In this document: piece by piece, positions 17,265-24,614 of the stretch
How positions within the stretch are numbered: position 1 is the stretch's first letter
Layout of the letters: every line of letters starts with the position of its first letter
Assembly (NCBI GenBank): GCA_030527715.1
Contig: JAUNAF010000015.1
Span: forward strand, 1 to 36,845
DNA: 36,845 nt
Reading direction: 5' to 3'
Source of the DNA: Eubacteriales bacterium
GTDB taxonomy: Bacteria; Bacillota; Clostridia; Lachnospirales; Lachnospiraceae
Made by a program: the position numbers and the translations under genes
Notes under the pieces: generated by a model
What the model was told of the DNA's origin: nothing
What the model saw: the letters and a program-made list of their open reading frames with translations, nothing else
Databases searched by the model: none

Positions 17265-17268
17265 CATG

Positions 17269-17304
17269 ACAATAGAATGTTCGCGGAGCGTGCATTCTAT
17301 TGTT
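17269..17304. repeat. Repeat element, copy 2 (complete hairpin)
   Basis: Arms ACAATAGAATG (17269-17279) and CATTCTATTGT (17293-17303) are perfect inverted repeats, with an inner CGC-GGA-GCG mini-hairpin. The right 25 bases (17280-17304) are identical to 8471-8495. It looks like a small dispersed intergenic palindrome. Confidence 0.8.
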
Positions 17305-17322
17305 GCGTGGCTTGAATATCGG

Positions 17323-17364
17323 TTTACGGAAAAATGAAGAAATTTCTGAACGTTATTCCGTAAA
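17323..17364 (-). terminator. Inverted repeat at the 3' end of the aldo/keto reductase gene
   Basis: TTTACGGAA (17323-17331) and TTCCGTAAA (17356-17364) are perfect 9-base arms around a 24-base loop, just past the minus-strand stop. It lacks a clear T run, so it is a weak terminator or 3' stabilising structure. Confidence 0.35.
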
Positions 17365-17381
17365 AACAGGCAGATATATGC

Positions 17382-18503
17382 TTATTTCAGCGCCTCATGA
17401 ACCTTTACCAGGGTATCACGGATCTGGATGTGCTGCGGGCAGACTTCTTCGCACTTGCCGCACTTTATGCATTCACCGGCTCTTAAGAAACCACGGTCAT
17501 CGACGCGGTATTTTTCCTGATACTTTGCCTTGGCAAGGTCGTCGAAGAGCAGCAGGTTGTTCATTGCAGTGAAAGAACCTGAGATACCGATATTCTTCGG
17601 ACAGACTTTTGCACAGTAGTTGCAGGAAGTACAGGGGATCATCGGAATTTTTGCAAGTGTATCGCGCACCACAGTGAGAACTTTGCGCTCCTCGTCATTG
17701 AGGTGTGTGAAATCCTTCATGTAGGAAAGATTGTCCTTCATCTGCTCGACATTGCTCATGCCGGAGAGCACTGTGAGAACACCGTCAAGATCTGCTGCGA
17801 ATTTGACTGCCCAGCTTGCATAGGAAGCATCAGGATCAGCAGCTTTCAGAAGATCCTTTACGGACTGAGGAGGATCTGCGAGCAGACCGCCCTTTACCGG
17901 CTCCATGATGATGACCGGCTTGCCATGCTTTCTTGCCACTTCATAGACGCCCTTGGACTGAATCGCGGAGCTGGTCCAGTCAGCATAGTTGATCTGCAGC
18001 TGTACAAATTCCATCTGCGGATGAGCAGTGAGGATGTCTTCAAGTTCCTCCGGAGTGGAATGGAAGGAGAAGCCGAGATGTTTGATCAGACCTTCCTTCT
18101 TCTTCTCAAGGAAATAATCCCAGAGACCGAAATCATCGAAGAAATGAGTACGTCCCTGACCGAGATTGTGCAGCAGATAGAAATCAAAATAACCTGCACC
18201 GGTCTGCTTCAGAGAAGTTTCGAACTGCGCGATCGCATCCTCTTTTGTTTTACAGTTGATCCAGGCCGCATTTTTGGTAGCCAGGGTGAAGGACTCGCGC
18301 GGATAACGCTCTACGAGTGCCTGACGGATCGCATCCTCACTTCCGGAGTATGCCCAGGCGGTGTCAAAATAGGTAAATCCTGCTTCCATAAAGAGATCTA
18401 CCATCTGTTTGGTCTGCTCGATATCGATCGTTGAATCCTCCAGTTTTGGGAGGCGCATCAAGCCGAAGCCGAGCTTTTTCGGGTTGTTGTCAAGTTCTGC
18501 CAT
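17382..18503 (-). CDS. Aldo/keto reductase with C-terminal [4Fe-4S] domain
   Basis: A 373-residue cytoplasmic oxidoreductase. Residues about 1-280 form the aldo/keto reductase barrel (FGLMRLPK, the catalytic-Tyr region FDTAWAYSGSEDAI, and YFDFYLLHNL). The C-terminus holds two Cys clusters, CTSCNYCAKVCP and CIKCGKCEEVCP, as in bacterial ferredoxin-like domains that bind two [4Fe-4S] clusters. Such fused proteins are common in anaerobes; physiological substrates are generally unknown and electrons may pass from ferredoxin rather than only NADPH. The ATG at 18503 has AGGAGG upstream on the minus strand. It is divergent from the serine hydrolase gene. Confidence 0.93.
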   Translation of the reverse strand: MAELDNNPKKLGFGLMRLPKLEDSTIDIEQTKQMVDLFMEAGFTYFDTAWAYSGSEDAIRQALVERYPRESFTLATKNAAWINCKTKEDAIAQFETSLKQTGAGYFDFYLLHNLGQGRTHFFDDFGLWDYFLEKKKEGLIKHLGFSFHSTPEELEDILTAHPQMEFVQLQINYADWTSSAIQSKGVYEVARKHGKPVIIMEPVKGGLLADPPQSVKDLLKAADPDASYASWAVKFAADLDGVLTVLSGMSNVEQMKDNLSYMKDFTHLNDEERKVLTVVRDTLAKIPMIPCTSCNYCAKVCPKNIGISGSFTAMNNLLLFDDLAKAKYQEKYRVDDRGFLRAGECIKCGKCEEVCPQHIQIRDTLVKVHEALK

Positions 18504-18535
18504 AAAAACCTCCTGATGATAAAGTTTGTCTGATT

Positions 18536-18565
18536 ATTATATCATTTCTACCCCGCAGTTGTCAT
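18536..18565 (-). promoter_or_regulatory. Sigma-A promoter for aldo/keto reductase gene
   Basis: Read on the minus strand: ATGACA (18565-18560), an 18-base spacer, then perfect TATAAT (18541-18536), 33 bases before the start codon. Confidence 0.65.
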
Positions 18566-18590
18566 TATCTGAGGCTGTTTTCTTTGCCTA

Positions 18591-18619
18591 TTGTGCTTAC
18601 GAATATTAAGCGGTAAAAT
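18591..18619 (+). promoter_or_regulatory. Sigma-A promoter for serine hydrolase gene
   Basis: TTGTGC (18591-18596), a 17-base spacer and TAAAAT (18614-18619), 61 bases before the chosen ATG. Confidence 0.6.
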
Positions 18620-18679
18620 ATCAGTCAGGAGCCTGTGTGGAACAGGAAAATGATCAGAAACAGGGGAGGAACAGGGAAG

Positions 18680-19720
18680 ATGAGACAGAGATATCAGAAA
18701 ATATCAGCGCTGCTGCTTTTGTCAGCTGCACTCTGCATGGGAATGAGTGTCGGTACCGCTGCAGAGGAAAACGTGGAAGCGGCTGAGTATGAGACGACAG
18801 CAGTACAGGAAACAGAAGCGGGTGCAGAGGCGGAAGAAAATGTCGAGGCTGCAGAATACGAGGCTGCAGGAAGTGAAAGCGCGGAGGCAGATACCGAGGA
18901 GACTGTCGAGAGCGAGCGTGCAGGGAAAGAGGATACCATGGTGACGCCGATCACGGAACTTGTGGATTCTTATCTTGCAGGGCGTGCGGAGCTTGGAGAA
19001 AACTGGGCAGTCAGCATCGAAGATCTGACGACCGGTGAGGTCTACAACTACAATGCGGCAGTGCAGCAGCAGTCTGCGAGTGTGATCAAGGTATTTATTA
19101 TGGGAGCAGTGTATGAGCGCCTGCTCTATCCGACCTCTGACGAGATGGCCATCCCTTACAGCGGTGACAGCAGTACTCTTCGCAGTCTGGTGGAATCTAT
19201 GATCACGGTCAGTGACAATGAGTGCGCCAACAGACTTGTGGAGCTGCTCGGACAGGAAGATTTTGAGAAAGGTGCGGAGGTCGTAAATCAGTTCTGTGCG
19301 GACCATGGATTTGACGAGGTTCATCTCGGACGCAGATTCCTCGCAGTCGATCCGGCAGATGATAATTATATCAGTGCAGGAGACTGCCGTGCGATCCTGT
19401 CAGATATCTATCACAGAAGACTGGTAAATGAAATGGCCAGTGAGATGATGCAGGAGTATCTGAACAGACAGGAGAGGACATGGAAGATACCGGCAGGACT
19501 TCCGGCAGACTATACTTCCGGAAATAAGACCGGAGAGGTGTATGGGGACAATGGTCTCGGATACATCGAGAATGACATGGCGCTGGTCTACAGCCCTTAC
19601 GGTGACTACGTACTTGCGATCGCTTCCTCCAATCTGGACGGCCGCAATGATGAGGCAGACCAGGTGATCCAGAAGATCTCAGCAGATGTGGCACAGTGGT
19701 TTGCGGAGAAGCATGCATAA
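18680..19720 (+). CDS. Secreted class-A beta-lactamase-fold serine hydrolase
   Basis: A 346-residue exported protein. A signal peptide covers about residues 1-28 (basic start, then ALLLLSAALCMGMSVGTAA), followed by a strongly acidic linker to about residue 85 in which an AEENVEAAEYE block occurs twice. The hydrolase domain shows SxxK (S134, K137 in SVIK), SDN in MITVSDNECANRL, and KTG in SGNKTGEVY. The Glu-containing omega-loop motif of true class A beta-lactamases is not evident, so a cell-wall or peptide hydrolase role is at least as likely as drug resistance. The ATG at 18680 follows GGAGG and gives the cleanest signal peptide; in-frame GTG 18635 and ATG 18650 are weaker. A terminator follows. 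Confidence 0.85.
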   Translation: MRQRYQKISALLLLSAALCMGMSVGTAAEENVEAAEYETTAVQETEAGAEAEENVEAAEYEAAGSESAEADTEETVESERAGKEDTMVTPITELVDSYLAGRAELGENWAVSIEDLTTGEVYNYNAAVQQQSASVIKVFIMGAVYERLLYPTSDEMAIPYSGDSSTLRSLVESMITVSDNECANRLVELLGQEDFEKGAEVVNQFCADHGFDEVHLGRRFLAVDPADDNYISAGDCRAILSDIYHRRLVNEMASEMMQEYLNRQERTWKIPAGLPADYTSGNKTGEVYGDNGLGYIENDMALVYSPYGDYVLAIASSNLDGRNDEADQVIQKISADVAQWFAEKHA

Positions 19721-19757
19721 GACGAACTTGCTGAAAACAGAATACGAAACGACACAG

Positions 19758-19812
19758 GAGCTGCCGTTCTTATCACTGATCATCAGTGTGATAGGAGCGG
19801 CTGCTCTTTTTT
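19758..19812 (+). terminator. Terminator after serine hydrolase gene
   Basis: Long imperfect stem: GAGC and GCCG pair with CGGC and GCTC around a T-T mismatch, then TTATCAC pairs with GTGATAG (one wobble), followed by six T (19807-19812). Confidence 0.8.
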
Positions 19813-19899
19813 CTATCTGCGGTATGCACAAAAGACTTCCGGAAAGGAAGTAAAAGATAGGGTGATTGACTAAAAATTATCAATCTATGGAAACAGGGG

Positions 19900-19917
19900 T
19901 TGTTAAAAGCTTAACAG
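19900..19917. promoter_or_regulatory. Rex operator upstream of fumarate-reduction operon
   Basis: TTGTTAAAAGCTTAACAG matches the clostridial Rex consensus TTGTTAA-N4-TTAACAA at all but the last base. Rex represses fermentation and NADH-oxidising genes when NADH/NAD+ is low and releases DNA when NADH rises. The site lies 103 bases before the malate dehydrogenase start. A promoter TTAACA (19911-19916), 18-base spacer, GTTAAT (19935-19940) would overlap it, but that promoter call is tentative. A 12-base palindrome ATTAACGTTAAT (19929-19940) and an inverted repeat GATTGA-N10-TCAATC (19864-19885) lie in the same region. Confidence 0.75.
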
Positions 19918-19954
19918 CATGTTATTGTATTAACGTTAATTATATAACGATCGT

Positions 19955-19984
19955 GAATGCCGGCAGAGGTATCTGCCGGCATTC
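19955..19984 (+). other. Perfect hairpin in the operon leader
   Basis: GAATGCCGGCAGA (19955-19967) and TCTGCCGGCATTC (19972-19984) form a 13-base perfect stem with a four-base loop, 36 bases before the start codon. It is followed by A-rich rather than T-rich sequence, so it is not a plus-strand terminator; a 5' stabilising or regulatory element is more likely. Confidence 0.75.
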
Positions 19985-20020
19985 AGAAAAAAATGACCGG
20001 AACACCGGAAAGGAGTGGCT

Positions 20021-20968
20021 ATGAGCAGCAAAATTACTATTATCGGAGCAGGAAGCGTAGGAGCAACGATTGCCTATACCTTATCAAGCAGTGATCTTGC
20101 ATCTGAGATCGTACTGATCGATATCAATAAAGACAAAGCAGAGGGAGAGGTGCTGGATATTATCCAGGGAACAAGCTTCCGCAGCCCGATTTCGATGATT
20201 TCCGGAGATTATGAGGATGCGAAGGATTCGGACATCGTCATCATCACCTCAGGCATCGCCCGCAAGCCGGGGCAGACCCGTATCGAGCTTGCTCAGACCA
20301 ATGTAAATATCCTGAAGGATATTACACCGCGTATCGTGAAAGAAGCACCGAACGCAAAATACATCATTGTCAGCAATCCGGTGGATGTGATGACCTATGT
20401 ATTTACAAAGATCTCCGGAATTCCGGAGAATCAGATCATCGGTTCCGGAACCATGCTGGATACCGCAAGACTTCGCTGCGGACTGTCCCAGCATTTCGGA
20501 GTGGCACAGAATAACATTCATGCATATGTATTCGGAGAGCACGGCGATACCGCATTTATTCCGTGGACCGGAGCCTACATCTCAGGAGTCAGCCTTGAGG
20601 AGTACGCAGAGATCGCAAAATCACAGGGCAGAGAGCTGGAGCCGCTGGACAAGGATGCGATGGTAGAGTATGTACACAAATCCGGCGGAAAGATCATTGC
20701 GAAAAAGGGAGCAACCTTCTATGCAGTATCCGTGACCGTCTGCAGACTGGTGGAGCTGCTTGTGGCAGCATCAGATACCGTAGTTACTGTCTCCTCCATG
20801 ATGCACGGAGAGTACGGCATCGAGGATGTGTGCTTAAGTACCCTGACACTGGTCGGACCGAACGGTATCCAGGGAAAGATCCCGATGCGAATGAGCAAGA
20901 CCGAGATCGCACAGTTAAAGAAGAGTGCAGATGCGCTTAAAGCAGTGATCGCTGAAATCGAATTATAA
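20021..20968 (+). CDS. mdh: Malate dehydrogenase (LDH-like family)
   Basis: A 315-residue NAD-dependent 2-hydroxyacid dehydrogenase with Rossmann motif GAGSVGATIA, NADH-selecting D34 in VLIDI, and catalytic H174 in GEHGDT. The substrate-specificity position in the mobile loop is Arg (R81 in GIARKPGQTR), as in malate dehydrogenases, where lactate dehydrogenases have Gln. Close relatives are often labelled lactate dehydrogenase, but both this residue and the linked fumarase and fumarate reductase genes favour oxaloacetate reduction to malate. It is the first gene of the operon, 34 bases from hdrB with no terminator between. ATG 20021 follows AAAGGAG; an in-frame GTG is two codons upstream. Confidence 0.82.
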   Translation: MSSKITIIGAGSVGATIAYTLSSSDLASEIVLIDINKDKAEGEVLDIIQGTSFRSPISMISGDYEDAKDSDIVIITSGIARKPGQTRIELAQTNVNILKDITPRIVKEAPNAKYIIVSNPVDVMTYVFTKISGIPENQIIGSGTMLDTARLRCGLSQHFGVAQNNIHAYVFGEHGDTAFIPWTGAYISGVSLEEYAEIAKSQGRELEPLDKDAMVEYVHKSGGKIIAKKGATFYAVSVTVCRLVELLVAASDTVVTVSSMMHGEYGIEDVCLSTLTLVGPNGIQGKIPMRMSKTEIAQLKKSADALKAVIAEIEL

Positions 20969-21002
20969 CCTGATGAAATAAAAAGAGAGGATAATAAAAG
21001 GG

Positions 21003-21800
21003 ATGAAATACAGTTATTATCCAGGGTGTACCCTGAAAAACAAGGCAAAGGACCTGGACGCATATGCCCGCCGTTCTGCCGAGGCACTCGGCTTTGAGCT
21101 TGAGGAGATCGAAAACTGGCAGTGCTGCGGCGGTGTCTACCCGCAGGGACAGGATGAGATCGCCACAAAGCTGTCCTCTGTCCGTGCACTGAATGACGCA
21201 AAGGAAAAGGAGCAGGATCTGGTGACTGTCTGTTCTGCCTGTCATCATGTGCTGAAGAGAGTCAACGATGATATGCAGCAGGGCGGAGACATCTGCACCC
21301 GCGCAAACAACTATCTGAAGCTTGAGGAAGCATATACCGGTGAGACAAAGGTGCTGCATTTCCTCGAAGTACTCAGAGACCGTGTCGGCTTTGATGAGAT
21401 CAGAAAGCAGGTAAAGAAGCCGCTGACCGGAAAGAAGATCGCAGCATACTACGGCTGTCTGCTCCTTCGCCCGGGAAAGGTGATGCAGTTTGATGATCCT
21501 GAGAATCCGCGCATCATGGAGGATCTGATCCGCGCACTCGGTGCAGAGCCGGTGATCTATCCGTACCGCAATGAGTGCTGCGGAGGATACATTTCCCTGA
21601 AGGAAAAGGAAATGGCGGCAGGAATGTGTGAAAATATCGCGGGAAGTGCAGCAGGCTTCGGTGCTGATCTGATGATCACCGCCTGTCCGCTCTGCATGTA
21701 CAACCTGAAAAAGAACGGAAAGCAGGATCTGCCGGTGGTGTACTTCACAGAGATCCTTGCAGAGGCACTCGGAGTGAAAGAGGAGGGAGCTGAAGAATGA
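21003..21800 (+). CDS. hdrB: HdrB-like subunit (two CCG domains)
   Basis: A 265-residue soluble protein with two complete CCG modules: C9-X31-C41-C42-X34-C77-XX-C80 and C152-X39-C192-C193-X34-C228-XX-C231. In methanogen HdrB these bind two non-cubane [4Fe-4S] clusters that split the heterodisulfide. Because both modules are intact, the subunit could handle a disulfide or act as an electron relay. Here the organism has no reason to use coenzyme M/coenzyme B, and the linked fumarate reductase suggests transfer towards FrdAB, as the HdrB-like C-terminal part of methanogen TfrB does. The start codon lies 7 bases after an AGAGAGGATAATAAAAGGG stretch. It overlaps hdrC as ATGA. Confidence 0.9.
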   Translation: MKYSYYPGCTLKNKAKDLDAYARRSAEALGFELEEIENWQCCGGVYPQGQDEIATKLSSVRALNDAKEKEQDLVTVCSACHHVLKRVNDDMQQGGDICTRANNYLKLEEAYTGETKVLHFLEVLRDRVGFDEIRKQVKKPLTGKKIAAYYGCLLLRPGKVMQFDDPENPRIMEDLIRALGAEPVIYPYRNECCGGYISLKEKEMAAGMCENIAGSAAGFGADLMITACPLCMYNLKKNGKQDLPVVYFTEILAEALGVKEEGAEE

Positions 21801-22186
21801 CGAATTCCAGAAGACAGGCCGAAAAGATCCGGGAAATCAGCGGCACCAATCCTTTGAAATGTATGAAGTGCGGAAAGTGTTCTGCAGTCTGTCCGGCGTT
21901 TGATGAGATGGACATCAAGCCGCATCAGTTTGTATCCTATGTGCAGAGAGAAGAGATCGAGGCACTGGCAGAGTCAAAATCTCTGTGGAAATGTCTCTCC
22001 TGTTTTGCCTGTGTGGAGCGCTGTCCGAGAGACGTAAAGCCCGGTGTTATCATCGATGCTGCGAGACAGCTGGTGATCCGTCAGAGAGGCGCAGCATATC
22101 TGAAGGCAGATGAGGTACCGGAGCTGCTGGATGAGGAGACCCCGCAGCAGCTGCTCGTCAGTGCATTCAGAAGATACAGGAGGTGA
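21797..22186 (+). CDS. hdrC: HdrC-like ferredoxin subunit
   Basis: A 129-residue cytoplasmic protein with two [4Fe-4S] motifs, CMKCGKCSAVCPAFDEM and CLSCFACVERCPRDVKPG, the standard HdrC arrangement. It should carry electrons between HdrA and HdrB. There are no membrane helices, so this is the soluble HdrABC type rather than the HdrDE type. It overlaps hdrB by four bases and its stop lies within the ribosome site of hdrA, a sign of tight translational coupling. Confidence 0.92.
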   Translation: MTNSRRQAEKIREISGTNPLKCMKCGKCSAVCPAFDEMDIKPHQFVSYVQREEIEALAESKSLWKCLSCFACVERCPRDVKPGVIIDAARQLVIRQRGAAYLKADEVPELLDEETPQQLLVSAFRRYRR

Positions 22187-22191
22187 GACAG

Positions 22192-24180
22192 GTGCAGAAG
22201 ATTGGAGTATTTGTTTGTCACTGCGGAACCAACATTGCAGGTACCGTAGATGTAAAAAAAGTAGTGGAAATGGCAGCGAAGGAGCCGGGAGTAGTCCATG
22301 CAGAGGATTACCAGTACATGTGCTCCGAGGCAGGTCAGTCAAAGATCATCGCAGCGATTCAGGAAAAAGGCCTGACCGGCGTGGTCGTCTGTTCCTGTTC
22401 CCCGCGTATGCATGAGGCGACCTTCCGCAAGGCAGCGGAGAAGGCGGGTCTGAACCCGTACATGGTCGAGATCGCAAATATCCGTGAGCACTGCTCCTGG
22501 ATCCACAAGGATATGCAGGAGGCAACCGAGAAGGCAGTGATCCTTGCGAGAGCAGCGATCGCGAAAGTAAATTTAAATGCCCCGCTGAAGGCAGGTGAGA
22601 GCCGTGTGACCAAGCGTGCCCTGGTCATCGGCGGAGGTATTGCCGGCATCCAGTCCGCGCTGGATATCGCAGATGCCGGATATGAGGTCGATATCGTAGA
22701 GAAGACCCCGAGTATCGGAGGAAGAATGTCCCAGCTGGACAAGACCTTCCCGACCCTGGACTGTTCCGCATGTATCCTGACACCGAAGATGGTGGAGGCT
22801 GCAGCACATGAGAAGATCCACATTTACACCTTCAGTGAGGTGGAAAAAGTGTCCGGCTTCGTCGGAGATTTCACGGTGGATATCCGCAAAAAAGCGCGCA
22901 GCGTGGATATGGACAAGTGTACCGGATGCGGTGTCTGCTCCGAAAAATGTCCGTCAAAGAAAAATCCGAGTGAGTTTAACCGTGGTCTCGGAAACCGCAG
23001 CGCGATCTACATTCCGTTTGCACAGGCGATCCCGAACGTTCCGGTCATTGACCGTGAACAGTGTATTAAATTTAAGACCGGAAAGTGCGGAGCATGTTCG
23101 AAGGTATGTCAGGCAGGCGCGATCGATTACGAGCAGCAGGATGAGATCGTAACACAGAAGTACGGTGCGATCGTTGTGGCAACCGGCTTTGACATGATCA
23201 AGCTGGATAAGTATGACGAGTATGCCTACAGCCAGAGCAAGGATGTCATCACCTCCCTTGAGCTGGAGCGACTGATGAATGCCGCAGGACCGACCGGCGG
23301 ACATCTGGAGAGACTTTCCGACGGAAGAGCTCCGAAGAACATCGTATTCGTACAGTGTGTCGGCAGCCGATGCGCAGATGAGCGCGGAAAGAGCTACTGC
23401 TCAAAGATCTGCTGCATGTACACCGCAAAGCATGCAATGCTGATCCGTGACAAGTATCCGGACACGAATGTGACCGTATTTTATATAGATGTACGTACTC
23501 CGGGAAAGAACTTTGACGAGTTCTACCGCAGAGCTGTGGAGGATTACGGAGTAAATTATGTCAAAGGTCAGGTCGGAAAGGTACTTCCGCAGCCGGATGG
23601 ATCCCTGCTGGTACAGGCATCGGATCTTCTGGACAACCGACAGATCAAAATGGAGGCAGATCTGGTCGTGCTCGCAGCAGCGATCGAGCCGAATCCGGAT
23701 GTGCGCCGCATCGCAACGATGCTGACCGCAAGTATTGATACCAACAATTTCCTGACTGAGGCACACGCAAAGCTGCGTCCGGTAGAGTCTCCGACTGCAG
23801 GAATTTTCCTCTCCGGTGTCTGCCAGGGACCGAAGGATATCCCGGAGACTGTAGCACAGGCAGGAGCAGCAGCAGTAAAGGCAATCGGCCTGCTGGCAAA
23901 GGACAAGCTGCTGACGAATCCGTGTACGGCACAGTCTGATGAACTCCTCTGCAACGGATGTTCACAGTGCGCAAATGTCTGCCCGTACGGAGCGATCTCC
24001 TATGAGGAAAAACTTGTAAATGACCACGGTATCCGCGAGACACGAAGAGTGGCAGTGGTAAACAATGCACTCTGTCAGGGCTGCGGAGCCTGCACAGTCA
24101 CCTGTCCGTCCGGTGCCATGGACTTACAGGGATTCTCCAACAGACAGATTATCTCGGAGGTAGATGCGATATGTCGATAG
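22192..24180 (+). CDS. hdrA: HdrA-like electron-bifurcating flavoprotein
   Basis: A 662-residue soluble iron-sulfur flavoprotein. It has an N-terminal Cys region (FVCHCGTNIAG, VVCSCSPRMHE), an FAD-binding Rossmann motif ALVIGGGIAGIQSALDIADA, the following LDCSACILTPKM Cys motif, an inserted ferredoxin region (CTGCGVCSEKCP, CGACSKVCQAGAIDY) and a C-terminal two-cluster domain (CNGCSQCANVCPYGAISY, CQGCGACTVTCPSGAMDL). This is the full HdrA layout. In methanogens its FAD is the site of electron bifurcation. The GTG at 22192 is 8 bases after AGGAGG; the GTG at 22183 overlaps that site. It overlaps the next gene by 10 bases. Bifurcation here is inferred from family and partners, not proved. Confidence 0.92.
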   Translation: MQKIGVFVCHCGTNIAGTVDVKKVVEMAAKEPGVVHAEDYQYMCSEAGQSKIIAAIQEKGLTGVVVCSCSPRMHEATFRKAAEKAGLNPYMVEIANIREHCSWIHKDMQEATEKAVILARAAIAKVNLNAPLKAGESRVTKRALVIGGGIAGIQSALDIADAGYEVDIVEKTPSIGGRMSQLDKTFPTLDCSACILTPKMVEAAAHEKIHIYTFSEVEKVSGFVGDFTVDIRKKARSVDMDKCTGCGVCSEKCPSKKNPSEFNRGLGNRSAIYIPFAQAIPNVPVIDREQCIKFKTGKCGACSKVCQAGAIDYEQQDEIVTQKYGAIVVATGFDMIKLDKYDEYAYSQSKDVITSLELERLMNAAGPTGGHLERLSDGRAPKNIVFVQCVGSRCADERGKSYCSKICCMYTAKHAMLIRDKYPDTNVTVFYIDVRTPGKNFDEFYRRAVEDYGVNYVKGQVGKVLPQPDGSLLVQASDLLDNRQIKMEADLVVLAAAIEPNPDVRRIATMLTASIDTNNFLTEAHAKLRPVESPTAGIFLSGVCQGPKDIPETVAQAGAAAVKAIGLLAKDKLLTNPCTAQSDELLCNGCSQCANVCPYGAISYEEKLVNDHGIRETRRVAVVNNALCQGCGACTVTCPSGAMDLQGFSNRQIISEVDAICR

Positions 24181-24614
24181 AAGCAAATGAAGAATTCAAG
24201 CCAAAGATCGTAGCCTTCTGCTGCAACTGGTGCAGCTATGCAGGCGCAGACCTTGCCGGAAGCAGCAGACTGACGTATCCGGCGGACGTAAAGATCATCC
24301 GTGTTCCCTGCTCCTGCAGAGTCAACCCGATGTTTATCCTGAGAGCTTTTGAGAAAGGTGCGGACGGTGTGATCCTCTGCGGATGCCATCCGGGAGACTG
24401 CCATTACACCTCAGGAAATTATTATGCAAGAAGAAGAATGACACTGCTGTTCTCCATGCTGGATTTCATCGGCGTGGAGCATGGACGTACCCGTGTAGAG
24501 TGGGTGTCCGCCGCAGAGGGTGTAAAGTTCTCTAAGACCATGAATGAATTTGTCGAGAAGATCTATTCCCTGGGCAAAAATGTCAGATTGGAGGATTTGA
24601 GATGCAAGAGCTGA
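24171..24614 (+). CDS. flxD: MvhD/FlxD-like [2Fe-2S] electron-transfer subunit
   Basis: A 147-residue protein of the MvhD family (annotated in methanogens as the F420-non-reducing hydrogenase iron-sulfur subunit). Cys-rich segments FCCNWCSYAGADLAG, VPCSCRVNP and LCGCHPGDCHY provide the ligands for a [2Fe-2S] cluster. In Mvh-Hdr complexes this subunit docks on HdrA and feeds it electrons; in bacteria with FlxABCD-HdrABC the equivalent FlxD links the NADH-oxidising module. There is no hydrogenase gene here, which fits the Flx role. It overlaps hdrA by 10 bases and flxC by 13. Confidence 0.88.
   Translation: MSIEANEEFKPKIVAFCCNWCSYAGADLAGSSRLTYPADVKIIRVPCSCRVNPMFILRAFEKGADGVILCGCHPGDCHYTSGNYYARRRMTLLFSMLDFIGVEHGRTRVEWVSAAEGVKFSKTMNEFVEKIYSLGKNVRLEDLRCKS

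Noticed and set aside
17703-18434. 243-codon plus-strand ORF over the aldo/keto reductase gene
   Set aside because: The minus strand has the complete reductase with two Fe-S motifs, a promoter and a ribosome site.
18680-19720. Assignment as a class A beta-lactamase resistance gene
   Set aside because: The conserved omega-loop Glu motif is not evident; SxxK, SDN and KTG alone are shared with other serine hydrolases.
19955-19984. Terminator reading for the leader hairpin
   Set aside because: It is followed by A-rich sequence on the plus strand and no T run on the minus strand.
20021-20968. Assignment as L-lactate dehydrogenase
   Set aside because: The specificity position is Arg rather than Gln and the operon context is malate/fumarate metabolism; not fully excluded.
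22192-24180. HdrA as QmoA/QmoB of a sulfate-reduction membrane complex
   Set aside because: No QmoC-type membrane subunit, aprAB or dsr genes are nearby; soluble HdrBC and Flx-type partners are.
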